A stretch of 64,000 nt of DNA from Aphelocoma coerulescens (taxonomy: Eukaryota > Chordata > Aves > Passeriformes > Corvidae), in assembly GCF_041296385.1 (NCBI RefSeq), contig NC_091013.1, forward strand, positions 10,492,001-10,556,000, given 5' to 3'. Below are positions 22,843 through 36,286 of the stretch, in pieces. The position numbers and the translations under genes were made by a program. Under the pieces are notes generated by a model that saw only the letters and a list, made by a program, of their open reading frames with translations, made no database searches and was not told the origin of the DNA. Position 1 is the first letter of the stretch, and every line of letters begins with the position of its first letter.

Positions 22843-25800
22843 TGCTGGATACCAAATGAATGTTGAAAACTACACTTTAACAAATGTAGTTGACTGACTT
22901 CTGTGTGGGGCAACGGTTTTTCCATAACTGTTCTAGTATTTTTGTTGTATTGTTACTCATAGAGAAATTAAAGAATTCCTTGTAACCTGGTTTGGGGAAT
23001 ACAGCTATTTCTTATGCGTGTCACTCGACTGTACAACGTGTTCACTTTGTGAAAGTTAGTGTGGGTTATAACTTTCTGCGAAGGGAAGCAGACTGAGCAG
23101 TTCAGAAAGGTCTGTTGGCCTTTTTCATGGGCAAGAGAGAAGTAAAAAGTGACGTGAGCTGAGGCATTCAGTCATTCTTTACCACATTCCCATTTGAGAC
23201 CTAAAGAGTGGGCAATATAAATACAGGTTGAGGAGCAGGTAAACTTATTCGTGGTTCATTTTTACAATTGTGTACTTTCTGCATGGCAAGTGCCAAGTCA
23301 GAATTGTGGCTTATAGAAAAAGAGTGGAAATCAACTTTTCTAGGGCTTCCTTTTCACAAAGATGTCCCCCTTCCCCTCCAGAAAAACCTATGGTTTTCGT
23401 TGTTTTCCTAAGGACCTGTACCTTCCAAGGAGAAGTGTATGTGTGCCTTTGTTTTCATGTTTCAGAAATTGCCTAGCAAATATTGTAATACTGCTTGTCC
23501 AACAGTCTCCATAGGTTTAAACTGTACACCACAATTATCATATAGATGGTGAGTGTTGAAACCTAGGGGAGATCAGAAAAGTCAGGAAAGTGAAGTATCA
23601 AGGCAGGTCCTGGGCAAGAGCAATTTGTCTGTGGTGTCAGGTGTCGTGGTGATATGTCAGTCTGGGAGTCCACATGGCTGGGATATGATGGATAGGTCAG
23701 ACACTGTCTCACGTCTTGAGAAATGATGAAGATATTCATCAAAGGCACCATGCAGGTGTGATTTGACCCAGTTTTGAGTTCTGTGTTTTTATCCACTCAG
23801 AAATGAAGTCAAGTTGTGCAGACTGCTGAAACCAGTAAGAGCAGATGAAACCAGGTCTGCAACTCATTATCCATATCAAGTGCTTTCCACTGCTGGCAAT
23901 TGACCCTTAACTTGCCCTTTATGAGTAGATTAATATCATGGTTTCAGCAGTAATTAGATGAATGGTCATGCTGCAGATTACAGTGCCACAAACTGTTAGG
24001 CAGTGGCCTGATGACCACTGTAGAAATAAATGCTCATACATAAGGATATATATTTCATATATATTTCCTTTGGAAGGGTGGTTTGGTAATGTCATCTTTC
24101 CCGAGTAGCTGGTGTCACTTGTAGTGCTATCATTTGGAAAAGATTGCTAAAACAGACATTTGAGCATAATTTTTTCTCTGAATAAAGAACTCTTTATGTA
24201 GATACTGTTATATAGATACATGTGATAATTTATGTTGATATTAACAATTGAATATTAATAGATATTTAGGTAAATAATTGTAGTAATATTTGTATTTATG
24301 CTTTAGAAATTTCTAGGAAGTGCTAGGATATAAATTGTTACATTTTTTTAATAAATAAACAAATGCGTTTTGGTTTATTTTAAGAACCAGTGAACTCTCA
24401 CAAGATTAGTGCAGTTGCATTGAAAAGAAAGGTTCAAATACAACATATGGTGTTCATGGAGGAGGAGAAATGCTCCCACTCAGTATTGCAAAGAGTTCCT
24501 GCTAAGTTTTGACTGTTTGCAGAACTAGAAAATACAGTATTGGATTTACAGCTTAGATCGCATCTCATATTACTATTGGAAAGTGATACTTGTTAGTGCA
24601 TAACTTCTGACTGAATTTTTTGATAGCATCCACATGATAGGAAATAGATCAAGATAAATATTTCTCTTACTCCTTCCAAGAATGATCACAACAGTACTTC
24701 ATATGAACAGGAGGAATGGGGATTGCTCTCGGGCTCTCCAGCTGCCTGTGCCATCCTGACTTTTTCTCTGGTATGTGTAAGAAACCACCCTAGAAGAAAG
24801 CATATTTTATGAAGGGTGGTTTGTACTAGGCTCCTGCAGCTTCTCCTCTCTTCCTGCTTAGAAATATGTATAGAAAATAAAAAAAGAGCATCTTCATTAA
24901 CTTTTAGAGCTTGGACTTTGTCCTATTATCAGGCTTTGTGGCTCTGGGATCACATGCTCCCTGGAATGCTGTCATAGCAACTGAGGATATTATCTACATT
25001 CTACTATTTTTCAAATTAGGTGAGTCAGACTATTGGTCCTTGTATCCTGCAGAAGCAGAAGAGAGTTACAGGTCATGTCACTATAACTGGATGACTGAAA
25101 ATAAGTCTAATGATCGCTGACATTCATACTCATTGGTTTGACAACTGGTGCAGATGCCAGCAGTGATATGTCTGGCTGTTGACAGGTTTGAGCAGCCCTC
25201 GGTCTTCTGAGCATATGTTTTCATACAACTGCACCACTGAGTCACACTAACAGTGTTCTCGGATAAAGCTGAGGGAGCAGTGATGGAAAAAGCAACAAAC
25301 ACTTTCTTGTTTTCATAGCTATTTGAGGATTTTACTCTAGATAATTGTCTATTACTCTGAATTCCTCAATTTTTATGAAAATAAATTCATCTGAAGAAAG
25401 AGTCAGACAAGGAAAGTTACAATTTAATTCCTTCATATTTAGTGCCAAGACTGATGGAAGACTGTGATAAAACACATCAACACCATATGAGATTTCAGCT
25501 TGGGGTATGGTACACATATTCCCTCTTACAGTTTTGTGGTTTGTTTGGGTGTCTTCTCCCCCCACACTCTCCTAGCATTGCTACAGAGAATAACATGGCT
25601 TCTACATCTGTTACATTGTTCAGGAAAATTCAAATTCCCAAATGTCTTCTGTCCATTACATTTCTACTTCTTTACCAATTGCCCTTCTCATTCATCACAA
25701 GCACGAAGCCTTTAGTCACCTTTCTCTGTTGGGGACTCTGCATATGTCACACCGTTCTACTGTTTCATTTAATAATGTGGCATCATTTATATGATTAGTC

Positions 25801-27651
25801 CTGTTACTTGCTGTTATAACCTCAAAATGAATTGTTGTGTATCAGAGTGATAGAATCCAGAAGTCTGCTTACTTTTCCTCTCCTATTCTAAGGTAATAGA
25901 TTTGCACTTAAGCTACTGTTGCAAAATTCACACAAAATTTAAACATAGGGCAGCTCTCCTAAGTGAGCAAGGGCGGTTTCAGTGAGGTCTAATGCAATTA
26001 CTTTGGGACAGCTTTTTTTTCCCAGTCATAGTAAAGTATTTTGGTAACAGTGGATCTTTAATTATTGGTGCTGTTAGGGAAAAGTTTCATTTTCTCAAAG
26101 ACATCACAGTGGCACATGACTGAGGATGTATATATCTCATTCAACTCCTTGTGTTTTCTGTCTTCAGTACAATTTGTTTTTACATCGATTTTTTCAGGTT
26201 TTATATTGTTGTGAACATTTAATGGATTTTCACTGGAATTTGAATTTCAAATCTAAAGCAAAAATAATTCTAATGTCTTCTGTGAATTGGGATAGAGAAT
26301 TCATCTGTTTGTCCTTTTCTTGTTTACCACTCATTGCCTTGTAGGTACTTAATTGAGGGTCCTCTGATTAGCAGCATGGATTGATATCACTGCACACCAG
26401 GAACTGTGAACAGTGGGACAGATACTTTAGGAGTCAGCATAGCATACTGGCATGAATAATGAAAAGCTCAATATATCTACAAGGAGGAAATGGGAAAAAA
26501 AAAATCACACAGACTTCCTTTTCTTGTTCTAAATTAAAAATTCGTGCTGGGGCACATAATGTGTTTAAAGTGCTGATGGACAGCAATAAACTTGTAAGCT
26601 TCTTCACTTTTATTTGGCTCATCAGGTGGTAAGTTGTATAAACTGTAACACTATGCAAAATAAAGGAGCTGAGGGTCCTTTGGAAATACTTGAATTCAGT
26701 GTATGGGTTATTATTCTTCCAAGACTTGTCTTTGCCAGCAGGGATAGTTGCAATTATAACCCTGCCTGTGACACTGTTGTACATTCTGGTCAGGTGTGTG
26801 GAAGTGAAGACTAGGAATGAGTAATTTATTAAAAAAAAAGAGGAGCATTTTCTTAACAGATCATAAAAAAACCCTCAAAATGTCAGGTCTCTGTAAATCA
26901 GGATATGATAATGGACTAAATATTATGGTGTGTAGCGTGAGGCAGAGTTTAAAATTAGGTAAAGAAAGGGACCTGAAGCAGAGTCACTCCTTATTTCATA
27001 ATCAGAACTATCGTTATGCTAAAGTAACACATATTCAAATATAGAGTACTTCCAGTAGTAAGAGGTAAACCCATTTTTAGGTTGGTTTTCTCATAAATTT
27101 TGTTCATAATATTTTCTTTGCAAACCTGACTTTACGTGTGGGATAACTTTTGGACTGACCTTTCTACTTTGAAGTTTTTACTGAGTTTGAGTAATACTGA
27201 GATTGGCAATTTATTTGCTTCCACATATTCTCAAGGTGAGATAAGATGTTTGTTTGTTAGTTTGTTTTCCAATGTGGGAATGAAGAGAGGAAACAAAATA
27301 ATGAAACATTTGGAAATTTCTATCACCAGTATGGAGAGCACAAGGCATGGGTCTGCTGAAAAACATGATCTCTATAGGTGTACTTTTGCAGGAGTTTATG
27401 AAACACCCCAGCTTGACCGAGCCATGAGCTTTTGAAGATCACATTTTACATGATTTCAGTAAAGGCTTAGTTGAATTTTGCACTTACATGCCCTGAAGTT
27501 TCAAACTAAATGAGCTTATTCCAGTTCAAGGCCGCACAGGATTTTCCTTAATAACTACACTTCGAGCTTGCTTCAGACTATGCAACGTCCAGTTCTGTGC
27601 TTCTGCTATGTCTCATGTGCAGTATGGTGCATGTGAGCTGAAGATGACAAT

Positions 27652-27676
27652 AACAAACAAACAAACAAACAAACAA
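27652..27676. repeat. (CAAA)n tetranucleotide microsatellite
   Basis: About six clean copies of an ACAA/CAAA unit; likely length-polymorphic. Confidence 0.9.
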
Positions 27677-28267
27677 GCAGCCTCATTAGTTTTAGGGAGT
27701 GAATTGGACCTAATATGAGTGGAAAAATGGTCTTAGAACTTGGTGGAAAGACACAGTGAAAGTCTGACCAAAGGGATTAAATTTTAACGCTGGATTGTGC
27801 CTTGTACAGTGATAGGCAGGGTGTTAGGATTGGAAGTCAGGTAAGAATTGGAAGTGATGTCTTGGAGCTAGTTGGAAATACTAGATGTGGTTGATGGCGA
27901 GACCTGAAAGAGTAGAAAGTTGAGACTGAGATTTGAAGGGACAGATCAGTTAACAGAAGGAAACTAGGGCTTGCTTGAAAGAATAGGTAGAAAAGCCTGG
28001 CCTTCTGCAAGTCCTCAAGTCCCCGTCTTTCTGTCATCTGAATTAGAATGAAAAATTCCTTGACCTCACTGCTACTTTGCCATAAGAAAGTGTTGGACAA
28101 TGTATGACTCCCTATACTACTGACAGAAACCCAATGGGATTATCTTCCAGGCAAGTCGACATGTAGAACCATGCTTCTGCAATATCTGGGATGAAATGCA
28201 CTGAGCAGATGTGCTACATGGAGAGATTAGCTATAAAGTCCACTGGTCATCCAGTAGATTGTTTGTT

Positions 28268-28322
28268 CATGGTTGGACATGATGATCTTAAAGGTCTTTC
28301 TCAATCTAAATGATTCTGAGAT
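28268..28322 (+). mobile_element. CR1 LINE, extreme 3' end
   Basis: Only the last ~55 bases of CR1 are recognisable: 'ggttggacatgatgatctta', 'aaggtctttctcaatctaaa' and 'tgattctgag'. It is either a very short insertion or an older copy whose left part has decayed beyond recognition. Confidence 0.75.
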
Positions 28323-29470
28323 CCTTTCCTGCCTGTCATAGTAATCACAGAAAATTTGTTTCCAAATTTGTTGCATGAAAATTGTTTGCATGAAAATATA
28401 TTAAAATGGGTGGAACTTTTCATGTTTAAATGAGGGATTTCAGAAGGGGCAAGGACAAGCCAAAAATAATTGAGTGCTGTTCTGAAGAAATATCTATATC
28501 AAAGAGATCATATGTGATGCTGTGCAAATGTTTCCTCAGTGCCTGACTTGATTTCATCAGGATCTGACTGGCAGCAGTCCCAAACTCCACAGCTGTACTT
28601 GTATGCAGTGGATTTTGACCTTACCAACTGATCTTTCATTACTGGATGCTCTGACAGGCATTTCAAACTGATACAAGAAAGGAGAGATTCCTGATCTGAG
28701 TTTCACTGTCTCTCAGTTCTTTGTTTTGTATCGGTACATTACTGTCTCCTTTGTGCATAAAGGTGCAGCTTGGGATGTACAAGATTTGTAAGGAATGTGT
28801 TCCTGAAAAGGCCATCTTCTGCAGTGAAGATGAAATGAAATAATCTGTAGGCTCTCCCAATGAGAAGAACTTCCATCCTTTTTTACCCATTGAAACAAAG
28901 GTTTTTAAGTCCCCATCCCTACCTATGGAAAAAAAATTTTGTTATACTGCGTATGCAGAAGATGACTGAAATAAATCCTGGCAGAGTGTATTCTGTCACT
29001 TTCCTAAATCAGCATACTCAGCTTTGTCATCTTAGCCATGTTTTTTTCAGCTTGCATGTTCCTCTAATAATGCCACCTTAATTTGCAACCAGGTTAATCT
29101 TGCAATGAACTATTATAAATTTGTTAGTGTGTTAATTCACATCATGTGAATGTGTGAAGTTGTACAGTGCCAAATCAGGTTTTTATTAGGGACTTTTTAA
29201 TCCTAGAGTCTCTCAAGACTGTATATGGAAGGCCAAATGTATTTTTCAGACAAATATTTTTCCTTTTTCAGACAAATATTTCCCTTGTGATAAATTGTTA
29301 TATTCTCTAACCCCATGCTTGAAATACACACAGAGATTTTTGCTATGAATTTCCCATATTCTTTAAAGATTTACAGTTCAGCAGAGTGCTTTTTAACTTC
29401 ACTAGTTGTTTTCCTGTAGACCTTGATTATGTTTAAAAAAAAATCACTGAAGTGCCTATAACTAAATCAT
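28323..29470. other. AT-rich unique DNA
   Basis: Nothing recognised except a 22-base tandem duplication at 29242-29285 ('tttttcagacaaatattt' twice). Confidence 0.55.
29242..29285. repeat. 22-bp tandem duplication
   Basis: Two near-identical units, each beginning 'tttttcagacaaatattt', with a 22-base offset. Confidence 0.8.
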
Positions 29471-29533
29471 ATTAACTACTGGACTCAATAATCCTAAGGG
29501 TCTTTTCAAACCTAAATAATTCTATGGTTCTGT
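29471..29533 (+). mobile_element. CR1 LINE, extreme 3' end
   Basis: A ~60-base CR1 tail: 'ctggactcaataatcctaag', 'ggtcttttcaaacctaaa' and 'attctatggttctg'. The terminal ATTCTATG repeat is clear. The upstream part is absent or decayed. Confidence 0.8.
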
Positions 29534-32500
29534 TCAGGACGAAGGAAAACAATTTTCCCTTTCCCAGATAAAGAAAAAATATCTCAGATAGGTCTCTCTA
29601 GAAGTTTCTTAATCCACAGTCATAAATGCTGTTTGTAAAGAGGAGTGATCAAAGTTATGCAACTAGCAAAATTATTTTGTTATTTTAACATGGGTAAGGT
29701 TTGGGGGGAGATGGTGTAGGGAGGAGGGGCAATGTAGGCAAAACCTAGTACTCCTGCCAGCTTTTGAGACTGTGCTTATACTGAAACCTCTTAAAAATGG
29801 GTTGAACATGATTAATACAGTTCCTGCTTCATATTTACTCTGTAGGAGCTATTAATCTTATCTGTCTCCTCTCAGAGAAGATTATTAGATAATCAACAAG
29901 CTGCATGTGTTTTAGTTTTGGTTTGGGGTTTTTTGCTTAAATGTGTTAGTGTGATATTTTGTACAATTATTTCACATCTATGTGTTTTAGTCTTAGAGAT
30001 GAGGTAGTACAGAGAATAGAGTCAGTAATGGTTTTAAGACTAGCATTTTTTAATACCCAGTTGGTGAATAGATATCAAAAGCATGGCATGTGTGACAGCT
30101 GGGTAAAAGAATGAAGTGATAAAGAGAAACTCTTCCAAGTTTAAGGGGAAAAAATGCCATCTTTCCTATTGACAAATTCTTGCTCACACTGTTAGAGAGG
30201 GTAGGGCAACTCCTATACTTTCATGTGGCTGATAATACACAGCCTCAGTCCAGAACGTGCAGCATCCCTGATGTATTTATCTTTCAAAGCACTTTCTTCC
30301 ACTGCTCTTGGCTTTGATGGCTGTCTCTAGTGCAAGGACTTATCTGTGTAGGCCCACATGGTACTATGGTATGTAGAGATAAACAAGTTAAGCCTATCAA
30401 ACCTTCTCTATATTTTGCATTAAGATAAAAGTCAAGTCATAGTCGCAGCTCCTTTCCTCACAGTCCCAGCTTCCTTGCCACAAGTGATCTCAGGAGCTGA
30501 TTTCTATACTTTCACTCTTTAAAACCTAATTAACTATGGTAAGACCTACCCATTCAAAAGTATTTCTTAGTACGTATTCTTGACTTTGAGTATGTGCATG
30601 TATCTATGACTCCAATACTTATACACACTTATAAATGTATGAGTTCAGTGTAAGTAGGTACTTTCTCTCAGATTAATGAAGTCTTTACATGTGTAGATAT
30701 TTATATTAAGGTGAAGTAACTGAACAATGCCCTTAAAAAACTGCATGCAACAAGCATATGTGTCTCCAATAAGGTTTCCATATTATTGGTGAAAGTGAGA
30801 GCAGAGGAGAAGGTACGACCAAAGAACAACATTCTTCCTTTATCCAAAGCTCTGTGATCAGTAGTGTTTTCTTACAGTGTTCCTGTCCATAAGAACTGTG
30901 TGACAGTAGACTTCAAAAAAACAAGAAAATCCTCACAGAAAACCTAAACCCAAAACTTTAAGCATATTTAATTTCAGGACATAAGCAAGACAATGCAATT
31001 TGAAATTAAACATCAAGGCATTAGTCATTTGAGTTAGATGAGGTGACTGTACATAATATAGGTAGACATCCAGTGATGATTTCTCAATTTAGTTCTCTAG
31101 TGTAGCCTGAACAAAAATATTTGTCTGACTCCTGCTGGTAGTCAGTACGGTACATAAACTGGCACTGTGTTTGCTGTGTTTTGAATGGATAAAGGAGTGT
31201 TATTGAAATTGTCAACTAAAGAAGCCAGAAGACTTTTAATTTTATGTAAACTGAGAGATTTGATTACTTCGTAAATTACTCCGTTTCCAGAACTTGAGAG
31301 TGGGGGAGTGGTTTCTACAACAGTTTTGTGCATTAATCTGAAACCCTGAAATGTGTGACAGACTTGTTCTAATTCCTGTCCCAAGCAAGTCTCTGGTAAC
31401 AGTAACTCTTGCATATCCAATTGGATTTGCAGCAATTTGATTTAAATCTTGTGTGATTAGTTAAAAGTTTTCAGCAAACAAGATATGTTGACAAAATGAT
31501 CTGAATAGCATTTGCTACCTATAGTAAACATTTGCTACATATTTGCTGCATATAGTAAACATTCTTCACAGAAACTGGCATTATTATTTAGTGCTGGAGT
31601 GAGATTGCAGCAGGGCATGAGTCATTTCAAGTTTGCAGAGTACCACTGCTCTGTGTGTTAACTTTGGTGCAGAGGATGGCACTCACAGGAGAGCCTGATC
31701 CTTAGCTCATAAATTAAAAACTTAGCAGTGGGACCATTGAGAGTTTAGTCAAGGAGTTTCTTTTTGAACCTGGCGTCTAGAAATATCCATGATCTAAAGT
31801 ATAGCTTGAAAAAATTTTAGTCTTGTTTATGCTGATTTAATGAAGTTATTCCTTTCTCTCTTTTGGCAAAAATTTAGAATTTTTTTTGTAGTTATATTGG
31901 CATGGCAGGAGGCACAGGCCTACAAAACCTAGGATAAAATTCACAGGCTTCTTATAAGAAGAAGTTTGAGTGGTTTCTTTGTAGTAAATAAATAAATATA
32001 TCAATGTTACTATTAGTGTCCTTTAGGAAAAAAAAAGACAAGTAAAATTTGCAAATTTTTGGAAAGAGTTTATTAAAAAGTGTTAAGCAGTGGATTTGAA
32101 AATGTTGATTCTTTGCATGTGGAATAGAAATCCTGTTGGCATGATTTACAACATTACCTTTACAATGTAAATATTGGTTAAATATTTATTTCTAGATCTT
32201 TTTTCTTGAAGTATTTAGATCCAATGATTCATTCTGTTTCCCAATGCATGATATTTTTGTAAAGCTCAGCAGGCTGGGGATGTGACAAAACCTCAGGGCC
32301 AAAATGCTGTGAGTTTGGACACAGAAAATTTAAAGTATGTTTCAGTCAGTAGATAAGTACAAGAGAGCAGACCACATATAGCTATTTAAAGCCTGGCAGA
32401 ATGCCAGGCATAGTCAATTGCCCTATAGACCAGTTGAGTGTGAATATTATAGGTAACATATGGAGACAACTGTCATCTCAAAAGTAGTTTTGTGCAGCAG

Positions 32501-35500
32501 ATATTTCTGGAGCTTTCAAGGTTATATCATCTTGTTTCAAAGCAATGAGCATGAAGATGATTTGCCTACAATTTCTTAAGGCCAATGTTGATGGATAAGG
32601 TAGTAGTTGAAGACTAAAGAGGTAGTGTTGAGTAGAGAGGAAGGGCATGGGCTGAGAACAGGTAGAGAAAAACAATGGAGATAGGTGGTAGAGACTGAAT
32701 TCTTTCTAATGTCTGAAGTCTGCAGTATTGTTATCTTTCATGAAGTTTTACAGATCATTAGTCTCTTAACTGATGCTTATGCCTTTGGGTAGATAGGGAA
32801 ATATTCTTTCCTTTAACAATGCAGATATTATTCATGTAGGATACCTTTTTTTTTAAGTAAGGATTAGTGACATATAAGCTTGAGGGTATATTAGTCTCTC
32901 ACTGTGTATGCATAGCTTTCATTAATGCTAATTAACTAATAATGATGAAGGTGCTGGGGATTGTCTGGAGATTAAAGAGCAGCTGGAAGATGCTGATAAC
33001 CTGTGATACTGCTGTAGGCCATTGGCCCTAGCAAGTCATTAATCTTGGAAGTACCTGGTACTGTTATAAAATGACAAAAGGATTTGGAGATGGGGAGGAG
33101 GTAGAAACAGGAAGGCAAGCAGGCAGGTTGTAAGTGAATACAGGACTACAGGAGGACCCAGTCTCATAATGTGTACAAATGGCCAGGAACTGATCTTCGA
33201 GGTCCTATAGCAAAGGGAAGGCTTCTGGGTTCTTTGGGCATCCTAAATGTGACATTTCCAAGTTAAATCCACAGAAAGACGAAAGCAGTCTTATGCTGTA
33301 CAGCTGCAGTTCTAGTTGGTATATTTCAAGGCACTAACTCCTTTTGATATAAACAATTTTGATTAGTGTTTGTTCAATATGGGCTAAGTAATTAATTCCA
33401 AGGTATGAGTTAAACATTACACCATTACCTTTCATGTATGATTCAAAACCTCGTAAGATTGCATCATGCTTGCTGTCACTGTGTGCTTTTATAATGAGGT
33501 GCCAAGGAACGGGTTTTGGATGCATTGTTAGCTAGGCTTTGATTCTCTCTTCTTCTGTCAGTTATATCCCTTTGTTGGGAGATTTTGCTAGCTACAGTAA
33601 ATTAAAGTCTTTAGATACATTAAATTCAACAAAAGCAAAATGACTGTACTTCCAATGTGCTAGAACAATACAGGAAAAGCAATGGGGCCGGGTGATGGGG
33701 TCTAAAAGAGCTGTCAAACTAAAAATGTGGTTTAGTCATTTCAATCCCCAATTCATTAGGTACAGAAGTTATTTAAATAATATGTTAAACAATATTTTAG
33801 GGAATCATAAGTCAAACGAAGATGTAATTATTACATCTCATCTCCAAAAGGCACATGTATTTTCTTCAAATTCTTAAAAGATTAAAGTGTCTAAAAGAGG
33901 GAAATCATTGACTGCACTCACAGAACTGTTCTGAAAATCTATAAATATATGATTTTACAGAAATGCTGTTTTGTAAAGATACCAAAGTTTAATTTTCATT
34001 ACCCATTTGCAGAACTGTAATTATTTTCTAACAAATAATCAGGAAGTCTCAATGCTTTTTAGAGTAAAACTTTACTTAGATTATCAGAATTTCTCTTTTG
34101 CTTCTTAGTGGACTCCCTCACGAGTAACCTAATTTATAATGTTGAGATGTCTTGGAACTTTTACATGTCCATACTCCAGAGTCCAGGATTTTGTTTTTAC
34201 TTTCAGTGGACTGAAGTGCCAAAAGGCACCATATCAAAAGTATGTCTGTGACAGACCAAGTACCATTTTTTCCTTATCATCATGTCTTTTGCAGCCAATT
34301 TAAGAGTTCTACATCTGTTGCTAATGCAGTGAAATTCGTTTAACTTGCAGCATTATTTGTGATACTTCCATCGGACTGGCACAAGACTACTGTCTTGGGA
34401 CTATTTATTTACTTGGAGAAGCTCTATGTCCCATTCATGTTATTTATATGAGTTACATTTAAATAGAAATCTTGAGATTTCTTTCACTTCTTTTCCTTTC
34501 TATTTGTAAGAGCTTGCTGTTTGGGTTTTAGGATTTTTTTGTTGAGTTTTTTTGGAGGGGAAGGTGAGCACGTTTGGGTTTTTACAATTATTTTTATTTA
34601 CTGAATCAGAGTGTAGGAGCTGTAATATGACTTCTGTAAGCATTGAGGTCAAAGGGTTTTTACATATGGAGAAGGCCAAAATGTTGTTCTCTTTGCTTGT
34701 TTACAAAGCAGAATGGTAATATGTTTTTTAAAAAGTATTTATACAGATATCTCACAAGCAAAAAAAAAAAAAATACACTGAAAAAAATATCATTCTTTGC
34801 ATTTTTTTCAGCTTTATATTCAGTTCTTGTTTCAATAATTCTGTCGTAAAATTTTGGGTTACAGGAATGAGGGTCAAAACTTTAAAGATACAGAACTATT
34901 TAAAGGGTTCTTTGAACCAACAGGATGGAGTATTTTCCTCAAAAATATGGTATATTTATATTTACACGGTTATCTGTCGAGGGCTTGGAGTAACTTTTTT
35001 TATCCTAGAAGAGTAGGTGTTGAGCACTTAAAAATGAAGGATGTGCTGAAGAAAAGCAGTTTATTTGGACTTGTGTGCTGTGCAGTCCTCTGCTCATTGT
35101 TTAGCAGTTCATCTTCCTGGGAATAAGAACCTCTCAGCTGTGTGCCCAAGACCTCCAAAAGTTTTAAGATAGCTCTGATACTGAGTTGTCCTGGGAACAT
35201 GAGTTAATTTGGATACTAGTAAAGAGAGTCTTCTTTTTATTAGCAGTTCCAGTCTTAGCTACGTGAATTTTGGTATAACTAAACAAATACTATTTCCTAC
35301 CTTGTATGAGTGCTCCTTTGCATTCCTTATGCAAATAGGTGCTTGTAAACCAATGGCCACAGTACAAGTTTATTCAGCTGAAAGACTGTATATTATAGGA
35401 CTCTAGTTCTGTTCCACTTCATGGCTTTTGTACTAAAGTATAGTTGTGTTTGAATTTTTTTCTCTCCTGTTTTCGTCTGTTTCATGAAAATCTTCTGTCT

Positions 35501-36137
35501 ACAAGGCTTGTCAAATAGCCTGACTAGATCAAATGATCATTTTTCGTGTTTGAACGACGGGAGTTTCATTTATTTGACTCTATTGACTTCCTTGAATAAA
35601 AGTCAAAAACATTCTTTTGAGGAAAAAACCCCCAAGAAAATCTGTGAAATGCACTATCTCTAAGAGTGGAGTTCTGGTTTACAATAAAATATATTTCATT
35701 TCCATTTGAAGAAAACTTCCATAGCCATATCACAGAAAACGTTTTGTTTGATCAACTGCTGTACCCACTAACGTATTTTTCCCATGGCAGGAAAGGGCTC
35801 TTGGCTAGTTCAAGACGTACCTATAGAGAAATGTGTTTATGAAACTACTGTTAGTCTTGTTTGAAGTATGGCTCTAGAAAAACATAGTGTGATCTGGAAG
35901 GTTCCAAGTACTGGGAATTCCTAATTTATTTAATCCTTTCATGAAGGAACTGACTTGCATTGCAAACTTTCTTGAAACAGTAAAAATCAACAAGGTACCT
36001 TAGAAAATTAGTATGAAATTTATAGTATCCTTTGAATCTGTCAGTAGTGCTGATTTAATTTCTTAGTATTTGTCCACTGTGAAAATATGGAATATTGAAT
36101 TGATTAATATAGAGTTTTAATTAACAGCAGTGTGTAC
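29534..36137. other. Long AT-rich stretch, no gene recognised
   Basis: About 6.6 kb without a recognised gene or transposon. It includes a nested short repeat around 'catttgctac...tatagtaaa' (31509-31560), an A14 tract (34760-34773) and T/G-rich low complexity at 34515-34590. A 97-codon minus frame at 31142-31435 lacks an ATG at its left limit of openness and has no known domain. Confidence 0.55.
34760..34773. repeat. Poly-A tract (14)
   Basis: An uninterrupted A run, followed after 'tacactg' by a second, shorter A run. Confidence 0.9.
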
Positions 36138-36286
36138 TGATCCTGAGGTCAGCTCAGTTGGTTAGAGCATGGTACTAGTAATGCCAGCGTTGCAAGCTTG
36201 ACCTGGGTATGGGTCATTCACTTAAGAGCTGGACTTGATGGTCTTTGTGGGTCCCTTCCAACTCAGAATATCCTGTGATTCTGTGG
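36138..36286 (+). mobile_element. tRNA-Ile/CR1 chimeric SINE (TguSINE1-like)
   Basis: A short interspersed element of about 150 bases in two parts. The head (about 36145-36215) follows tRNA-Ile: 'agctcagttggttagagc', then 'atggtactagtaatgcca', then a degenerate T-arm and 'gggtatgggtca'. The tail (about 36226-36286) is a CR1 3' end: 'gctggacttgatggtctt', 'gtcccttccaactcag', 'tcctgtgattctgtg'. A SINE that borrows the 3' end of a LINE is copied by that LINE's reverse transcriptase; songbirds carry such a family, TguSINE1 (established knowledge, from memory). The RNA polymerase III A box lies at 36150-36161 and is nearly consensus, while the B box (36195-36205) is degraded. There is no poly-A tail and no clear target duplication, as usual for CR1-mobilised copies. 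Confidence 0.88.
36150..36161 (+). promoter_or_regulatory. RNA polymerase III A box of the SINE
   Basis: 'cagctcagttgg' fits the TRGCNNAGYNGG consensus except at the first base. Together with the decayed B box at 36195-36205 it is a relic internal promoter, unlikely to be strongly active. Confidence 0.7.

Larger units (their letters stand above)
20310..28267. other. Long AT-rich stretch, no gene recognised
   Basis: About 8 kb without any recognised gene or interspersed repeat. A 12-A run lies near 20528, an 11-base tandem ('taaagtgacat' twice) at 22821-22842, and a (CAAA)n microsatellite at 27652-27676. Frames of up to 118 codons (for example 25442-25798 plus and 26434-26784 minus) translate to hydrophobic or low-complexity sequence without a domain, as chance frames do. 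It could be intron or intergenic DNA, possibly with conserved enhancers that cannot be seen by eye. Confidence 0.55.

Noticed and set aside
25442..25798. 118-codon plus-strand frame
   Set aside because: It is hydrophobic and lacks a domain, and another frame is open over the same bases; consistent with chance in AT-rich DNA.
27652..27676. CRISPR-like or satellite array
   Set aside because: The tetranucleotide units have no spacers; it is an ordinary microsatellite.
31142..31435. 97-codon minus-strand frame as an exon
   Set aside because: It has no ATG at its open end, no convincing acceptor and no recognised domain. Frames of this size are expected by chance; kept only as part of the surrounding block.
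36145..36215. A functional tRNA-Ile gene
   Set aside because: The anticodon and T-arm are altered, and the sequence continues directly into a CR1 tail, so it is a SINE head.
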